Shown here in pieces: positions 17,781 through 26,881 of a stretch of DNA of 64,000 bases. Position 1 is the first letter of the stretch. Each line of letters opens with the position of its first letter. Below the pieces are notes generated by a model. That model was not told the origin of the DNA. It saw nothing but the letters and a program-made list of their open reading frames with translations, and made no database searches. Origin of the DNA: PFL42 sp963789825 (GTDB taxonomy: Bacteria; Chloroflexota; Anaerolineae; Anaerolineales; E44-bin32); the NCBI GenBank assembly GCA_963789825.1, contig CAWBME010000009.1, positions 3,358 to 67,357 of the forward strand. The letters run 5' to 3'. The position numbers were made by a program, and so were the translations under genes.

Positions 17781-19012
17781 TCACCTCAGCTGGCTATTGG
17801 CCAGGATAAGCTCACACAGTTCGCGCACCGCGCCGCGGCCTCCGGGCGCGCCCAGCACGTAGTCCGCCGCAGCCCGCACGGCGGGCGTGGCATCGGCCAC
17901 GGCGACCGCCCATCCGGCGATCGGGAAACAGGGCAGATCATTCAGATCGTTGCCAACGTAGATCACTTCTTCACTGACGATGCCCATCCGCTGGAGAAGA
18001 CCTTCCAGCGCCGGCGCCTTGTCGCTCACGCCCTGGACTGCTTCGATGCCCAGCTTGCGACAGCGGGCAGTGACGACGGGGTTGGTTTCGGAGGAGAGCA
18101 CAACCGCCTCGATCCCCGCCGCGCGCAGACGGGCAATGCCCATGCCATCGGCCCGGCTGGCTGCCACGCTCTCCACGCCGGCTTCGTCCACCCAGACGCG
18201 ATCGTCCGTCAGCACCCCGTCGAAGTCCATCACGAGCAGGCGGACTTGCTCGGGCAGGGCGCGCCGCCCAGGCCCCGGAAGTACCACCTCCAACTCGCCG
18301 CTCGTGAGCAGCCACTCGCCCCGCTGCCAGTCGCGCAAGGTGTCGATGTCGAGCGTGTAGGCAGCGTCGATGATCACGGGCAGGATGATCTCGCCGCTCA
18401 TCGACCCGCCTTCCACGATCGTCGTTCGCCGGACAACGTCGATGTGACCGGTCTGCCAGTAGGTTGGAGGCAGGGCCTGGCGCGGCGCGTTGTACGGCTC
18501 GGCGATTCCCCTCACGCGCAGCAGGGGAACCAGTCGCTCATCCTTCGAGATGTGCCACATCTTGTGCGGGTTCTGCCCGGAGGGCACAACCCCCCGAACC
18601 GAGTCCGCTTCCGCGTGAGTCGCCAGCAGCGACACTGCCGCGATCGACCAGGCCAGGCGGCCGGATCGGGGAGGTGGGGCGAAGCTGCACCACCAGCTCG
18701 GGCATGAAGCCCTCGTGTTCGGCCAGCCAGGACAGGGCGTGTTGGAAGACCGGCAGGTCGGTGGTCTCGTCGGCCGCCAACTCCGCCGGTCGCAGGAAGG
18801 GCACCTCGGCGCCATAGCTGCCGGGCGACCTCGGCGATCTCCACGTCGTCGGTGCTGACGATCACCCGCTTGACCGTTTGCGCCTGCAGGCCGGCGGCGA
18901 TGCTGTAGGCCAGCAGCGGGTGACCGGCGAACATGCGGAGATTCTTGCGGGGGATCGACTTCGACCCGCCGCGGGCGGGGACGATGGCGATGACCTGCGC
19001 CGCGTCTACCAT
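17781..19012 (-). CDS. Bifunctional CMP-nonulosonate synthetase / HAD phosphatase (frameshifted)
   Basis: The N-terminal half is NeuA: IAIVPARGGSKSIPRKNLR at about residues 8-26, then in a second frame LVVQLRPTSPIRPP, then in a third HKMWHISKDERLVPLL. The C-terminal half is a KdsC-like HAD phosphatase with LLVMDFDGVLTDD (nucleophile Asp), VLSSETNPVVTARCRKLG, QGVSDKAPALEGLL and YVGNDLNDLPCF. The two breaks are near 18800 and 18660. The pair would dephosphorylate a 9-phosphate nonulosonate and then activate it with CTP, which fits the neighbouring short NeuB. Vertebrate CMAS has a comparable NeuA plus HAD arrangement. It overlaps the SDR gene end (19006) by a few bases. Confidence 0.78.
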
Positions 19013-19828
19013 GCCGTCCAGCCTCCGTCGACCACCAGGTTGGCGCCCGTCATGTAGGAGGAAGCATCGGAAGCGAGGAACAAGAGCGCCCCATTCATTT
19101 CGTCCTTGCGCGCCATCCGGCCGAGGACGGTGCGGGCGCTGTAGTTGCGTACGAACTCTTCGTCATGGTCGTTGAACACCCCGCCGGGTGTCAGGGCGTT
19201 CACCCGGATGCCGCGATCGCCGTAGTACGTGGCCAGATAGCGGGTCAATCCAAGCATGCCGGCCTTGGTCACCGAGTAGTAGACCGGCTTGAAGCGCGCC
19301 GCTTCTCCCGGCCGCTGATAGATGCGCTGGTCCGGTCCCACCAGGCCGTAGGTGGAGCACAGGTTGATGATCGAGCCACCGCCCTGGGCCAGCATGGGCG
19401 GAGTGGCCGCCTGCGCGCACAGGAAGGAGCCGGTCAGGTTGACAGCGAGCGCCGCGTTCCAGGCCTCGAGCGGGAAGTCCTCGAAGGCGCCTGCCGGGCG
19501 ATCGCTGTGCTCCCGGTCGAACTTCGGATCGAGCGCAGCACTGTTCACCAGGATGTCCAGCCGGCCGAAGGCGGAGAGACAGGCCTGAACCAGCGCGGTG
19601 ACTGAGTTGGGCGAGGTGATGTCGACTTCCACGGCCAGGGTCCGCAGCCCTTCGGCACCGCAATCGGTCGGCCGCCGCTCGCGCCGCGTCGCCCATCCGG
19701 TCGGCAATCACGACCGAGGCGCCGGCCTGCGCCAGGGTGCGGCAGAACTCGGCGCCCAGCAACCCGGCGCCTCCTGTCACGATGGCCGCCTTTCCCGACA
19801 GGTCGAACTTGTCCAGCACCGAACTCAT
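19006..19828 (-). CDS. Short-chain dehydrogenase/reductase, PtmA-like context (frameshifted)
   Basis: An SDR of about 270 residues. AAIVTGGAGLLGAEFC near residue 15 binds the cofactor, LVNSAALDPKFD follows, and the catalytic Tyr-Lys is in YYSVTKAG. The C-terminus is the usual MTGANLVVDGGWTAW. The frame breaks near 19670 between AADRL and LRTLAVEVDITSP. Start at the ATG of MSSVLDKFDL (19828). Its direct link to a CMP-nonulosonate synthetase recalls ptmA beside ptmB in Campylobacter legionaminic acid clusters, where an SDR modifies the sugar acid pathway. That parallel is an inference from gene order. Confidence 0.78.
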
Positions 19829-19906
19829 CCTGCCTCCTCGGTCTTCCCCATCCGCCACCCTCGCGGCCCAGCCGGATCGCTGCGGTTGCTCGCCGATTTC
19901 GATCGC

Positions 19907-20306
19907 CTAGCCTGACTCATCCGTCTTCCCGGTGCCACTCTCATCCTTGACGACATCCACCGGCCGCTCTTTGACTTGCTGAGAGATCAGGCCCACATAC
20001 ACGCCGACGGTGCTGATCGTGAGCACCAGCACCCCCCCATCACCAGCAGTACGAACATCAGCGAGCTCCAGCCGGGGACCAGACCCTCACCGCCACGCGT
20101 CAACCAGGCGGACGCCACCCACGCAGCCTCGGCACACGCCATCAGCAGAAACAGCACTCCAGCCAGCAGTCCCAAGTACACCGGGACCAGAGAGAAAGAA
20201 AACAACGCCTCCATACCCAGGCGCGCCATTTTGCGCAGGGAGTACGTCGAGCCGTGGAGTGTGCCCTGCCCCCTTCCGCCTGCCCCCGGCGCGCGGCGTA
20301 CGCCTG
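19907..20306 (-). pseudogene. 5'-truncated GT2 polyprenyl-phosphate glycosyltransferase (C-terminal part only)
   Basis: The translation GTLHGSTYSLRKMARLGMEALFSFS followed by two hydrophobic helices (LVPVYLGLLAGVLFLLMAC and SLMFVLLVMGG) and, in another frame, VLVLTISTVGVYVGLISQQVKERP is the C-terminal third of DPM1/GtrB-like GT2 enzymes. The catalytic domain with the DDGS and DAD motifs is missing, because the upstream sequence is already the complete end of an unrelated oxidoreductase gene (stop at 20307). One frameshift sits near 20035. Either a deletion joined the two genes or the assembly skipped about 600 bases. It should not make an active transferase. Confidence 0.65.
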
Positions 20307-21356
20307 TCAGCCATCCCCCACCTCTCTTCTGGGCAACAGGGTCCGAGCCCTCAGCTGTTCGTTCGCTCCGAAGGAGAGCGGGGCTGACCGCCGCCCTGCC
20401 TCAATCGCCGCCAGGGCCACGTGCAGGCACGCAATGCCTTCCTGGATGCCGGCGAGTGGAGCGGCATCCTTCTCCACGACGTCTCGGAAGTGGCGCATCT
20501 CCTCCAGGAAGAGATGATTCCGTTCAAATCCCTGCGGTGCTGAATCCATCTGCCAGTTGCCGGTGGCCTGCGTCCACCACCGCAGCGTATGGGCCAGGAA
20601 ATCACATTCCGCAGTGCCCTCTGTCCCGACGATCTCGAGACGGTGTACTGGAGGGCGCTGCGCATAGTTCAGGTGAACATTCGACATCGTCCCGGAGGGA
20701 TGCTCAAGCAAGACTTCCGCCATTCCCTCCACACCTTGGAGGTCCAGGTGGGGCAAGAGGGCGGTTCTTGCCACAAGCCCCTCGGGCTCCCCGAAGAGCA
20801 GGTTCAGGTAATCGAAGGGATGGCACAATGTCAGCAAGGCCCCGCCGCCGAGGTCGGCTCGAGCGGAGTAGCTGGCGCGATGATCCTCCCACGGGTGCCA
20901 ACCCGGGAGGTATTCTCCATATTGGGCGCGGGCGTGCAGCGGTTGACCCAATGCGCCGCTCGATATCAACCCCCGAAGCCGACTCAGGCACGGATGAAAG
21001 CGGAACTGGAAGCCCACCAGGATCCGGGAGCCGGAGGCCGCGGCAATTCTCGCTAGATCCGCTACCCCTTGCATCGAGTGCGAGACGGGCTTCTCCAGCA
21101 GCAGGTGACATCCGGCCTCCGCGGCTGGGATCGCCACGTCCAGGTGATGGGCGGTGGGATTGGCGATGATCACCGCCTGCGGTCGCAGGTCGAGCGCTCT
21201 CTCGAGCGTGTCGACGGCGGGCAGGCCGGCGAGCTCGGCTTCAGGCAGCGTGCTCCTGCCGCTGCGAAGCAGGATGATGTCCGACTCGCCGAGCGCCTGC
21301 AGGTTGCGCAGATGGCGGCGGCCGATCGAGCCCAGCCCGGCGATCAGTGTGCGCAT
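20307..21356 (-). CDS. Gfo/Idh/MocA-family oxidoreductase
   Basis: A 349-residue NAD(P)-dependent sugar dehydrogenase. The Rossmann motif AGLGSIGRRH is at about residues 6-15, the family signature LLLEKPVSH at about 85-93, and GGGALLTLCHPFDYLNLLFG holds the catalytic His region in the C-terminal beta-sheet domain. The length and motifs are complete and no frameshift is seen. It ends just before a truncated GT2 fragment and is upstream of the SDR, NeuA-HAD and NeuB genes, so it may oxidise a sugar in the same nonulosonate pathway. About 225 bases with no obvious gene separate it from the next gene upstream. Confidence 0.87.
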   Translation of the reverse strand: MRTLIAGLGSIGRRHLRNLQALGESDIILLRSGRSTLPEAELAGLPAVDTLERALDLRPQAVIIANPTAHHLDVAIPAAEAGCHLLLEKPVSHSMQGVADLARIAAASGSRILVGFQFRFHPCLSRLRGLISSGALGQPLHARAQYGEYLPGWHPWEDHRASYSARADLGGGALLTLCHPFDYLNLLFGEPEGLVARTALLPHLDLQGVEGMAEVLLEHPSGTMSNVHLNYAQRPPVHRLEIVGTEGTAECDFLAHTLRWWTQATGNWQMDSAPQGFERNHLFLEEMRHFRDVVEKDAAPLAGIQEGIACLHVALAAIEAGRRSAPLSFGANEQLRARTLLPRREVGDG

Positions 21357-21582
21357 GCTGAGTTTCGTGGTCGTGCTCGGTCAGTCACTGGTCAACGCCT
21401 CGCCCACAAGAACGCCGAGTTGGGAGCGGCGCCCGATTTCCCGGAGTTACCCGCAGTCCCCGCCGCGAATGCTCGGGTCCCTTCAAGTCCGGCCGATGCG
21501 CATGCGATCTCGCGGCGCTGAAGTCGGGCGGGCCTCGGTCGCGTCTGCATGGGCTGCGCGGGCCCGGAGGAGGCTCGAGGAA

Positions 21583-23070
21583 TCACGCGCCAACCACCCG
21601 GTTCGACGCCCTCTGCAGGAGACGGGCGAGGTGTTCCCCTGTCCGCCGTCCGGCGCTTCCATCGGTGTAGGTGATCTCGCGCTGAACGAAGGCCTGTCGC
21701 GCCGGGTGCTGAGCATCCGGCTGTGCAAGGCCAGCGACAATCGCCTGTCGCACTTCGGCCAGGTCGTGCGCCACCCATCCGGCGCCGGCCTGGCGAAAGC
21801 GGTCGTGCGTCGGCCAGTCTCCGATGCGGGACAGCGGAAGGGAGTACTTGCGCGGCGTCGCCCATCCACCGGGAGCATCGAGGCAGACACTCACGATCGG
21901 GCGATCATGGATGGCGGCTTCGACCACCATGGTCGAGTAGACCGTCAGGAACACATCGGCGTGCGCCATCATCGAGGTCTTCTCCGGCATATCCTCCCCG
22001 GAGTAGTAGCCGAGCTCCCCTCCCAGGGGGACCGGCTGCACCACATGCACGTGGGGGAGGCTGCGCGCCAACGCCTGGATGCGCTCACGCTCCCCGGCGA
22101 ACAGGTGATTGTCCATGAAGTGGTTCGGATGCAGCCGGACCAGGAGTTGGCAGGGTTCCCCCAATGCCTCCTCGGCGACCAGGCGCGCCAGCGATTCGAC
22201 ATTCTGGTAGTTGGGCGAGAAGCTTACGAAGGAGCAAGCGTAGCACAGCAACCTCCGCCCGCGATCGAGGCCATGCTGGGCGAAGTACTCCTCGCGGGGC
22301 ACCACCCATGACCGGCGGAAGTACCCATCGTAGGACGGGATCCCGCCGATGTGGATCTGCTCCGTTCCCCAATCGGAACCCAACCTCAGCTCGTCGGCCT
22401 GCAGCTGAGACCAGCAGGTGACGAAGTTCACCGGCGCACCGGGCAGACTGTAGCTGCTCGGGTTGTCCCACCCAACAATCGCCGCCGCCGTCGGGATGCC
22501 GAGGGCGGCTGCCTCCCGGAGCAGGTAGCGATCGAGCCTCCAGCCGGCTGTGCTGGCCACAACCAGTCCCGGCCGATAGCGCTCGAACAGATCGCGGTAC
22601 AGCTGCGGCGTGTAGCGCCCTTGAGCGGCGACCAGCCTGCGGCGGGCACTGGCCGACCGGCGCAGGGCGGCGATCGCCAGCCAGGCGAGCGGCATCCAGA
22701 TCCGGCGCCGGTTGGGCTCCTCGACCGCCACCTGCTCGATGTAGCTATCCATGGCGCGGGTATTGATGCGGCGCGAGCTGCCAACCCGACGCAGGAAGTG
22801 CAGCCACCACTGCCGCTCGGGATCCACCCGAGCGGCGTACTCGCGCGCCGCACCCATGCGCAGGCCTTCGACGATCAGGCCGGGTCGCTGAAAGCGATGG
22901 GCAATTTGGCTGACCAGGCCATCATCGGTGAGCAACACCACCCGGATCCCCTGCGCCAGCAGGGTGTCGACAACGTCGCTCTGCAGGAAGTAGACCACCG
23001 CCAGCCCGTGATCGGCGACGACGAAGGCTGTGGGAGGTGCAGCGGGGAGGCTCGAACGGTCAGCGGCCAT
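21583..23070 (-). CDS. GT-B-like polysaccharide glycosyltransferase, CDP-glycerol-transferase-like
   Basis: About 495 residues from the ATG at 23070 (MAADRSSLP). The N-terminal half has VVYFLQSDVVDTLLAQGIRVVLLTDD, like UDP-GlcNAc 2-epimerase-type GT-B folds. The C-terminal half has YACSFVSFSPNYQNVESL, LVRLHPNHFMD, HVHVVQPVPLGGELGYYSGEDM and DVFLTVYSTMVVEAAIHDRPIVSV, the donor-binding pattern of CDP-glycerol and capsule transferases. It starts inside the last 11 bases of a preceding GT2 gene, so the two are likely translated together. A start further upstream would add an odd Cys/Ser-rich head. Exact donor unknown. Confidence 0.78.
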   Translation of the reverse strand: MAADRSSLPAAPPTAFVVADHGLAVVYFLQSDVVDTLLAQGIRVVLLTDDGLVSQIAHRFQRPGLIVEGLRMGAAREYAARVDPERQWWLHFLRRVGSSRRINTRAMDSYIEQVAVEEPNRRRIWMPLAWLAIAALRRSASARRRLVAAQGRYTPQLYRDLFERYRPGLVVASTAGWRLDRYLLREAAALGIPTAAAIVGWDNPSSYSLPGAPVNFVTCWSQLQADELRLGSDWGTEQIHIGGIPSYDGYFRRSWVVPREEYFAQHGLDRGRRLLCYACSFVSFSPNYQNVESLARLVAEEALGEPCQLLVRLHPNHFMDNHLFAGERERIQALARSLPHVHVVQPVPLGGELGYYSGEDMPEKTSMMAHADVFLTVYSTMVVEAAIHDRPIVSVCLDAPGGWATPRKYSLPLSRIGDWPTHDRFRQAGAGWVAHDLAEVRQAIVAGLAQPDAQHPARQAFVQREITYTDGSAGRRTGEHLARLLQRASNRVVGA

Positions 23071-24013
23071 AGTACCAGCGGAAGATGCGATCGTGGATCC
23101 CGAGCAAGACCCGACGCACTGGAGCGAAGTGAAGCAGGCGCCGCCGCAAGGCCGGACGCTTGGGCGGACCCTGACCAAGGGAGACCGAATCCGCCGGCGG
23201 TGTGTTGCTCATGTTCATCGCCAGCGGTTCGCAGGTCATCAGGCGCAGCAAGCCGGCTTCGTTCACGCGTTGGTCAAGCTGTCGGACCTGCCCCAAGGGG
23301 CGGTCCATCTCGAAAGGAAGGAACGGCTGCAGCACCGACTTGAAGGCGACGAACTGCCAGTGTGAGGCGCCCACCTGAGCGGTCAACCCCCGGTAGGTCA
23401 GACGAGTGTCGTGCGTCGACTGGTAGCGCTGGCGGATCAAGGCCTCGTCCTGCCCCAGGCTCAGGTCGAAGTCCCGGAAGACCTCCCACGGGATGAACTG
23501 ACCGCGCTCGACCTGGACGTCCGGGTTCTGCTCCGCCCAACCGAGAGTCGCCGTGGTGAACTCATCCGGTGTGCGAAATGGCCGGCTGGTCACCATGCCC
23601 ACCTTGGGATAGGTGTCGAGCAGGCGCACCGAGGCAGACAGCCAGCCGGGCGAGAAGAGGGCATCGCTGTCCGTGTAAGCCAGCACCTCACCGGGCGCAG
23701 CCGGGAAGAGGATGTTCCATGCGCCGCCCTTGCCAAGGTTCGCAGCGGAGAGAAACAACATCTGGATCCGGCCGGCGTCGAATGCCCCGCGCAAGAAGGT
23801 CCGCACTTCGACGCAGCTTCCATTGTCGAAGACCAGCAGGTCATGCGGCAGGTCGGTGTTGCGCCACAGGCTCTCCAGACAGGCCTGAATGACCTCGAGG
23901 CTTCGGGCGAAGTAGCCGCCCAGAAATGGGGCGTAGGTCAGGACTGCCACGGTGATCCGTTCGGGCCTGGCAACTTCATGCACGAATTTGGCGGGGTTCT
24001 GTCCCAGTCTCAC
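23060..24013 (-). CDS. GT2 family glycosyltransferase
   Basis: From the GTG at 24013 the protein has about 317 residues. It shows ITVAVLTYAPFLGGYF at the N-terminus, LLVFDNGSC as the first acidic motif, NLGKGGAWN, and the metal-binding YTDSDALFSPGW. MVTSRPFRTP follows in the second half. The start was chosen because the GTG overlaps the upstream stop in the string TGACGTGAG and because upstream residues look like a shadow. The transferase ends inside the start of the next gene, keeping the operon tight. It is probably a soluble or membrane-attached chain-building enzyme; sugar unknown. Confidence 0.8.
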   Translation of the reverse strand: MRLGQNPAKFVHEVARPERITVAVLTYAPFLGGYFARSLEVIQACLESLWRNTDLPHDLLVFDNGSCVEVRTFLRGAFDAGRIQMLFLSAANLGKGGAWNILFPAAPGEVLAYTDSDALFSPGWLSASVRLLDTYPKVGMVTSRPFRTPDEFTTATLGWAEQNPDVQVERGQFIPWEVFRDFDLSLGQDEALIRQRYQSTHDTRLTYRGLTAQVGASHWQFVAFKSVLQPFLPFEMDRPLGQVRQLDQRVNEAGLLRLMTCEPLAMNMSNTPPADSVSLGQGPPKRPALRRRLLHFAPVRRVLLGIHDRIFRWYYGR

Positions 24014-24014
24014 G

Positions 24015-24971
24015 TCACGCCCCCCCCTGCGCGGCGCGGCTCCGGCGGGCAATGCGTTTGGCGTACAAGTATCCCAGGGCTCCGCGCAGCTCCTGCCAGG
24101 CGCGCACCGGATGGAGGCAGGCAAAGACCAGGTTCGCCAGCAGGTCCGAATCCCAGCCCAGCACGGGCCAACGCTCCAGGCTCAGCAGCATTCCCGCAAA
24201 GGTCCACGGCCGTCGCCCGATCGTGCCGCCCTGCAGAAGGTAGTTGGCGTCTGGCAGACGGAAGACACGGCGCCGGCCGCCCGCCAGCCTCAGGTTCTCC
24301 CCACTCTCCGGGAGCCGGTAGTGAGGCTGGCCATTGGGCAGATGGCCATAGTCGTGGGTCTGATGCACGGGCATCACGGCCGCAGTTGCATCGATCACCG
24401 GCCAACCCTGCTTGCGGGCGTGAAAGATCATCCAGTTGTCCCATCCTGCCCGCCCGACGGCAAAAGGAGGGATCTGGCTGAAGCACGCTTTGGGGAAGAG
24501 AAAGTAGTCGCTTCCGCCCGGGGGATGGAGTCTCCCCTGCGCATGGGTGCGCTGCCTGAGCTCCACTGCGCCCGTCTCCCCGACCGTCAGGCCTTCCTGG
24601 ACCTCAAGATCCCAGCGCTGGCCGATGAGCAAGAAGGCCTCGAATCGCTTGATCGCCGCCCGCGCGGCCTCGAGCACGTCGGGCATCAGCAGGATGTCGG
24701 CGTTGACATAGGCCAGCAGGGGTTGGGAGCTGGCCTGGCGCGCCAGGCGGAAGATCGAGTCGATGCGCGGCGTCCCGAGGTCGGTGCGTTCCACATCAGC
24801 CAGCTGGCGGACTTGTAGCTCTTCCGCCGCCTGCCGCATCCCTGGTTCGTCTCCAATCAGCAGCACCTCGACGGGCGGACCCAGGTCGCGCCAGGAACGG
24901 ATGGCGTTGCGCTGGATCAGGTCGATATGCGGATCGGTGAAGGGCTTGGGGGCGGTGAAGATCGTCAGCAT
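24015..24971 (-). CDS. GT-A-type glycosyltransferase
   Basis: A 318-residue protein starting MLTIFTAPKPF. AYVNADILLMPDVLEA resembles the DxD-bearing segment of GT-A transferases (here N-A-D), GSDYFLFPK and VGRAGWDNWMIFHARKQGWPVIDAT match a family found in sugar-transfer loci and some plant-like glycosyltransferases. The C-terminal part (GRRPWTFAGMLLSLERWP) is basic and hydrophobic and may touch the membrane. No signal peptide is seen. The gene has no frameshift. It precedes another GT2 gene with overlap and follows the cytidylyltransferase gene by 45 bases. Exact activity is not known. Confidence 0.7.
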   Translation of the reverse strand: MLTIFTAPKPFTDPHIDLIQRNAIRSWRDLGPPVEVLLIGDEPGMRQAAEELQVRQLADVERTDLGTPRIDSIFRLARQASSQPLLAYVNADILLMPDVLEAARAAIKRFEAFLLIGQRWDLEVQEGLTVGETGAVELRQRTHAQGRLHPPGGSDYFLFPKACFSQIPPFAVGRAGWDNWMIFHARKQGWPVIDATAAVMPVHQTHDYGHLPNGQPHYRLPESGENLRLAGGRRRVFRLPDANYLLQGGTIGRRPWTFAGMLLSLERWPVLGWDSDLLANLVFACLHPVRAWQELRGALGYLYAKRIARRSRAAQGGA

Positions 24972-25016
24972 CGCCTTGGACCTGCCGCGGCGTGCGCCTG
25001 CCGTCCGAGCGGCGGG

Positions 25017-25776
25017 CTACTCGGCATCCGTGTGTCTCCGGTGTGGTACGTCCGCGTTGCGCGCATTCAGCTCGGCGTCGCGCGCCACCAGGTCCGCCAC
25101 CTGCTCCCAGCTGAAATGATCATCGCCGGCGAAGGCGGCATACACACCCCGCACGAAGTCAAGATCCTGCGCCGTGTCGACGGTCCAGCGAAGATGCCCC
25201 AGGTCGACCGGCGCGTCGACGCGCAGCACGCGGAACCGCCCCGGCGGGTCGTACAGATACGGCATGACATGCTCGCGCTCGTAGGGAGCGCGCGCCTCAC
25301 GCCAGGCCGTTTCCAGCGCCTGCCATGCTGCACACTTCGGTGTCCAGCCCGATGGGGAAGGTGCGTCCTTCCGGCAGCCGATTGGCGGCAAAGTCCACCT
25401 TGGCCTCCAGGAATGAACGCACGGTCTGATCGATCACCGCCGGATCGATGAGCGGACAGTCACCGGTGAGGCGAACCACGACTGCCGCTTGAAAGGCGAT
25501 GGCGGCCCGGTAGAAGCGGTCGAGCACATCCGTGGCGCTGCCGCGGAAGCACTCGATCCTGTGCTCTGCACACATCTCGGCCACCGGGTCATCGCATGCC
25601 AGGTCCGTCGTGGCCACACTCAGTCGGTCGAGCGTGTGCGCCCGCCGGGCACGGATAGCGACGCGCAGCAGCATGGGCGCACCGTGGATGTCCATCAGCA
25701 CCTTGCCCGGCAGGCGCTTGGATCCCATGCGGGCCTGGATGATGGCGACGACGGGCCGCGTCTCAGACGGGTTCAA
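25017..25776 (-). CDS. SpsF-like cytidylyltransferase (frameshifted)
   Basis: The N-terminal half reads VVAIIQARMGSKRLPGKVL, the CTP-binding signature of the SpsF group within the NeuA/KdsB superfamily, followed by VVVRLTGDCPLIDP and NRLPEGRTFPIGLDTEV. Near 25325 the frame breaks, and LETAWREARAPYEREHVMPYLYD with LRWTVDTAQDLDFVR completes the protein to a stop at 25017. In Bacillus the spore-coat genes spsE and spsF encode a NeuB and this cytidylyltransferase; here a full-length NeuB lies one gene upstream, so the two probably form a CMP-nonulosonate route. It overlaps the GT4 gene by 14 bases. Confidence 0.78.
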
Positions 25777-26881
25777 GACCGCTTACCATCCGGTAGGCAT
25801 CGATCAGCATGCGCGAGCCCCGGCGCCAGTCCGCATCGTTCTCCACCCGCGCTCGAGCGGCCGTGCCCATGCTGGCCCGCCGAGTCGGGTCGACAAGCGC
25901 CTGGCGAATCCCTTCCGCCAATGCCCGGCTGTCGCCGGCGGGGAACAGCCAGCCGTGAACTCCAGGCTTCACCCACTCCTGGTTGGAGGGGAGGTCGGAC
26001 ACGACCGACGCCAGGCCGCAGGCCATTGCCTCCAGAAGCGAGACCGAGGACCCGTCACTGTGCGAGGCGCTCACGTACAGGTCGGAAGCGTGGTAATACT
26101 CCGGCAGCAGATCCTCGGATACGGCTCCGGCAAAATGCACGCGGGACTGCAATCCGGCCAGCTCGATCCGGCGCTGCAGCGAGGGACGCATGCTCCCTTC
26201 GCCCAGCAACAGCAGCCGCAGTCGAGGTTCAGCGGGCGCCAGACGCAGAAAGGCCTCGATCAGCACGTCCACCCCATAGATCGGCTCGAAGCTGCGGGCG
26301 GAGAGCAGCACGAACTCACGCTCCCAGCCCAGTTGACGGCGGAGAGGAGCCTGGCGGCCTGGCCGGAAGTGATCCAGGTCCACCCCCCAGGGAAAGACGA
26401 CGATGCGCTCTTGGGGGGCGCCCAGGTCCAGCGCCGCCTTGCGCACAGCCTGACAATCGCATAGGAGCAGTTGGCTCCTGGAGAGCGCCCAGCGCGCCTT
26501 CCAACGACCCACTCCATTCCTTGCGCCGAGCAGCAGATCCGAACCCCACGACATGCTGATCAGGGGGCGCAAACCGGCCAAGCCGACAAGGAACGCGCCC
26601 TGCTGGATCGGCCCGGCGTGAATCACCGTGGGGGCGAACTCGCGGCATGCCGCGCGCGGAGGTGACTTCTCAGGCGCAGTGTCCGCCCGGGGCGACCGGC
26701 TGATTCGGCGCGCGGCGAGAGATCCAACACACCCGGGGCTTAGGGGGTGGTGGGCGGGAGCGCCGGAGAGCCGCACCACGCCGACTTCGACCTGCGCCCG
26801 GCACATGGCGCGCAGGAACCTCCGGTCGTGTGCCGTATCTCGCTGAGTCACATACAGCACGCGCGGCACGGCTGATTGCAT
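25763..26881 (-). CDS. GT4 family glycosyltransferase
   Basis: A 372-residue GT-B fold transferase. The N-terminal domain has VIHAGPIQQGAFLVGLAGLRPLISMSWGSDLL. The C-terminal donor domain has VFPWGVDLDHFRPG, LLSARSFEPIYGVDVLIEAF, LLLGEGSMRPSL, VHFAGAVSEDLLPEYYHASDLYVSAS and the EX7E-type segment SLLEAMACGLASVVSD. It uses a nucleotide-activated sugar and retains the anomeric configuration, as GT4 enzymes do. It starts within one base of the NeuB stop and overlaps the SpsF-like gene at its end. No frameshift is visible. Sugar specificity cannot be read from the sequence. Confidence 0.87.
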   Translation of the reverse strand: MQSAVPRVLYVTQRDTAHDRRFLRAMCRAQVEVGVVRLSGAPAHHPLSPGCVGSLAARRISRSPRADTAPEKSPPRAACREFAPTVIHAGPIQQGAFLVGLAGLRPLISMSWGSDLLLGARNGVGRWKARWALSRSQLLLCDCQAVRKAALDLGAPQERIVVFPWGVDLDHFRPGRQAPLRRQLGWEREFVLLSARSFEPIYGVDVLIEAFLRLAPAEPRLRLLLLGEGSMRPSLQRRIELAGLQSRVHFAGAVSEDLLPEYYHASDLYVSASHSDGSSVSLLEAMACGLASVVSDLPSNQEWVKPGVHGWLFPAGDSRALAEGIRQALVDPTRRASMGTAARARVENDADWRRGSRMLIDAYRMVSGLEPV

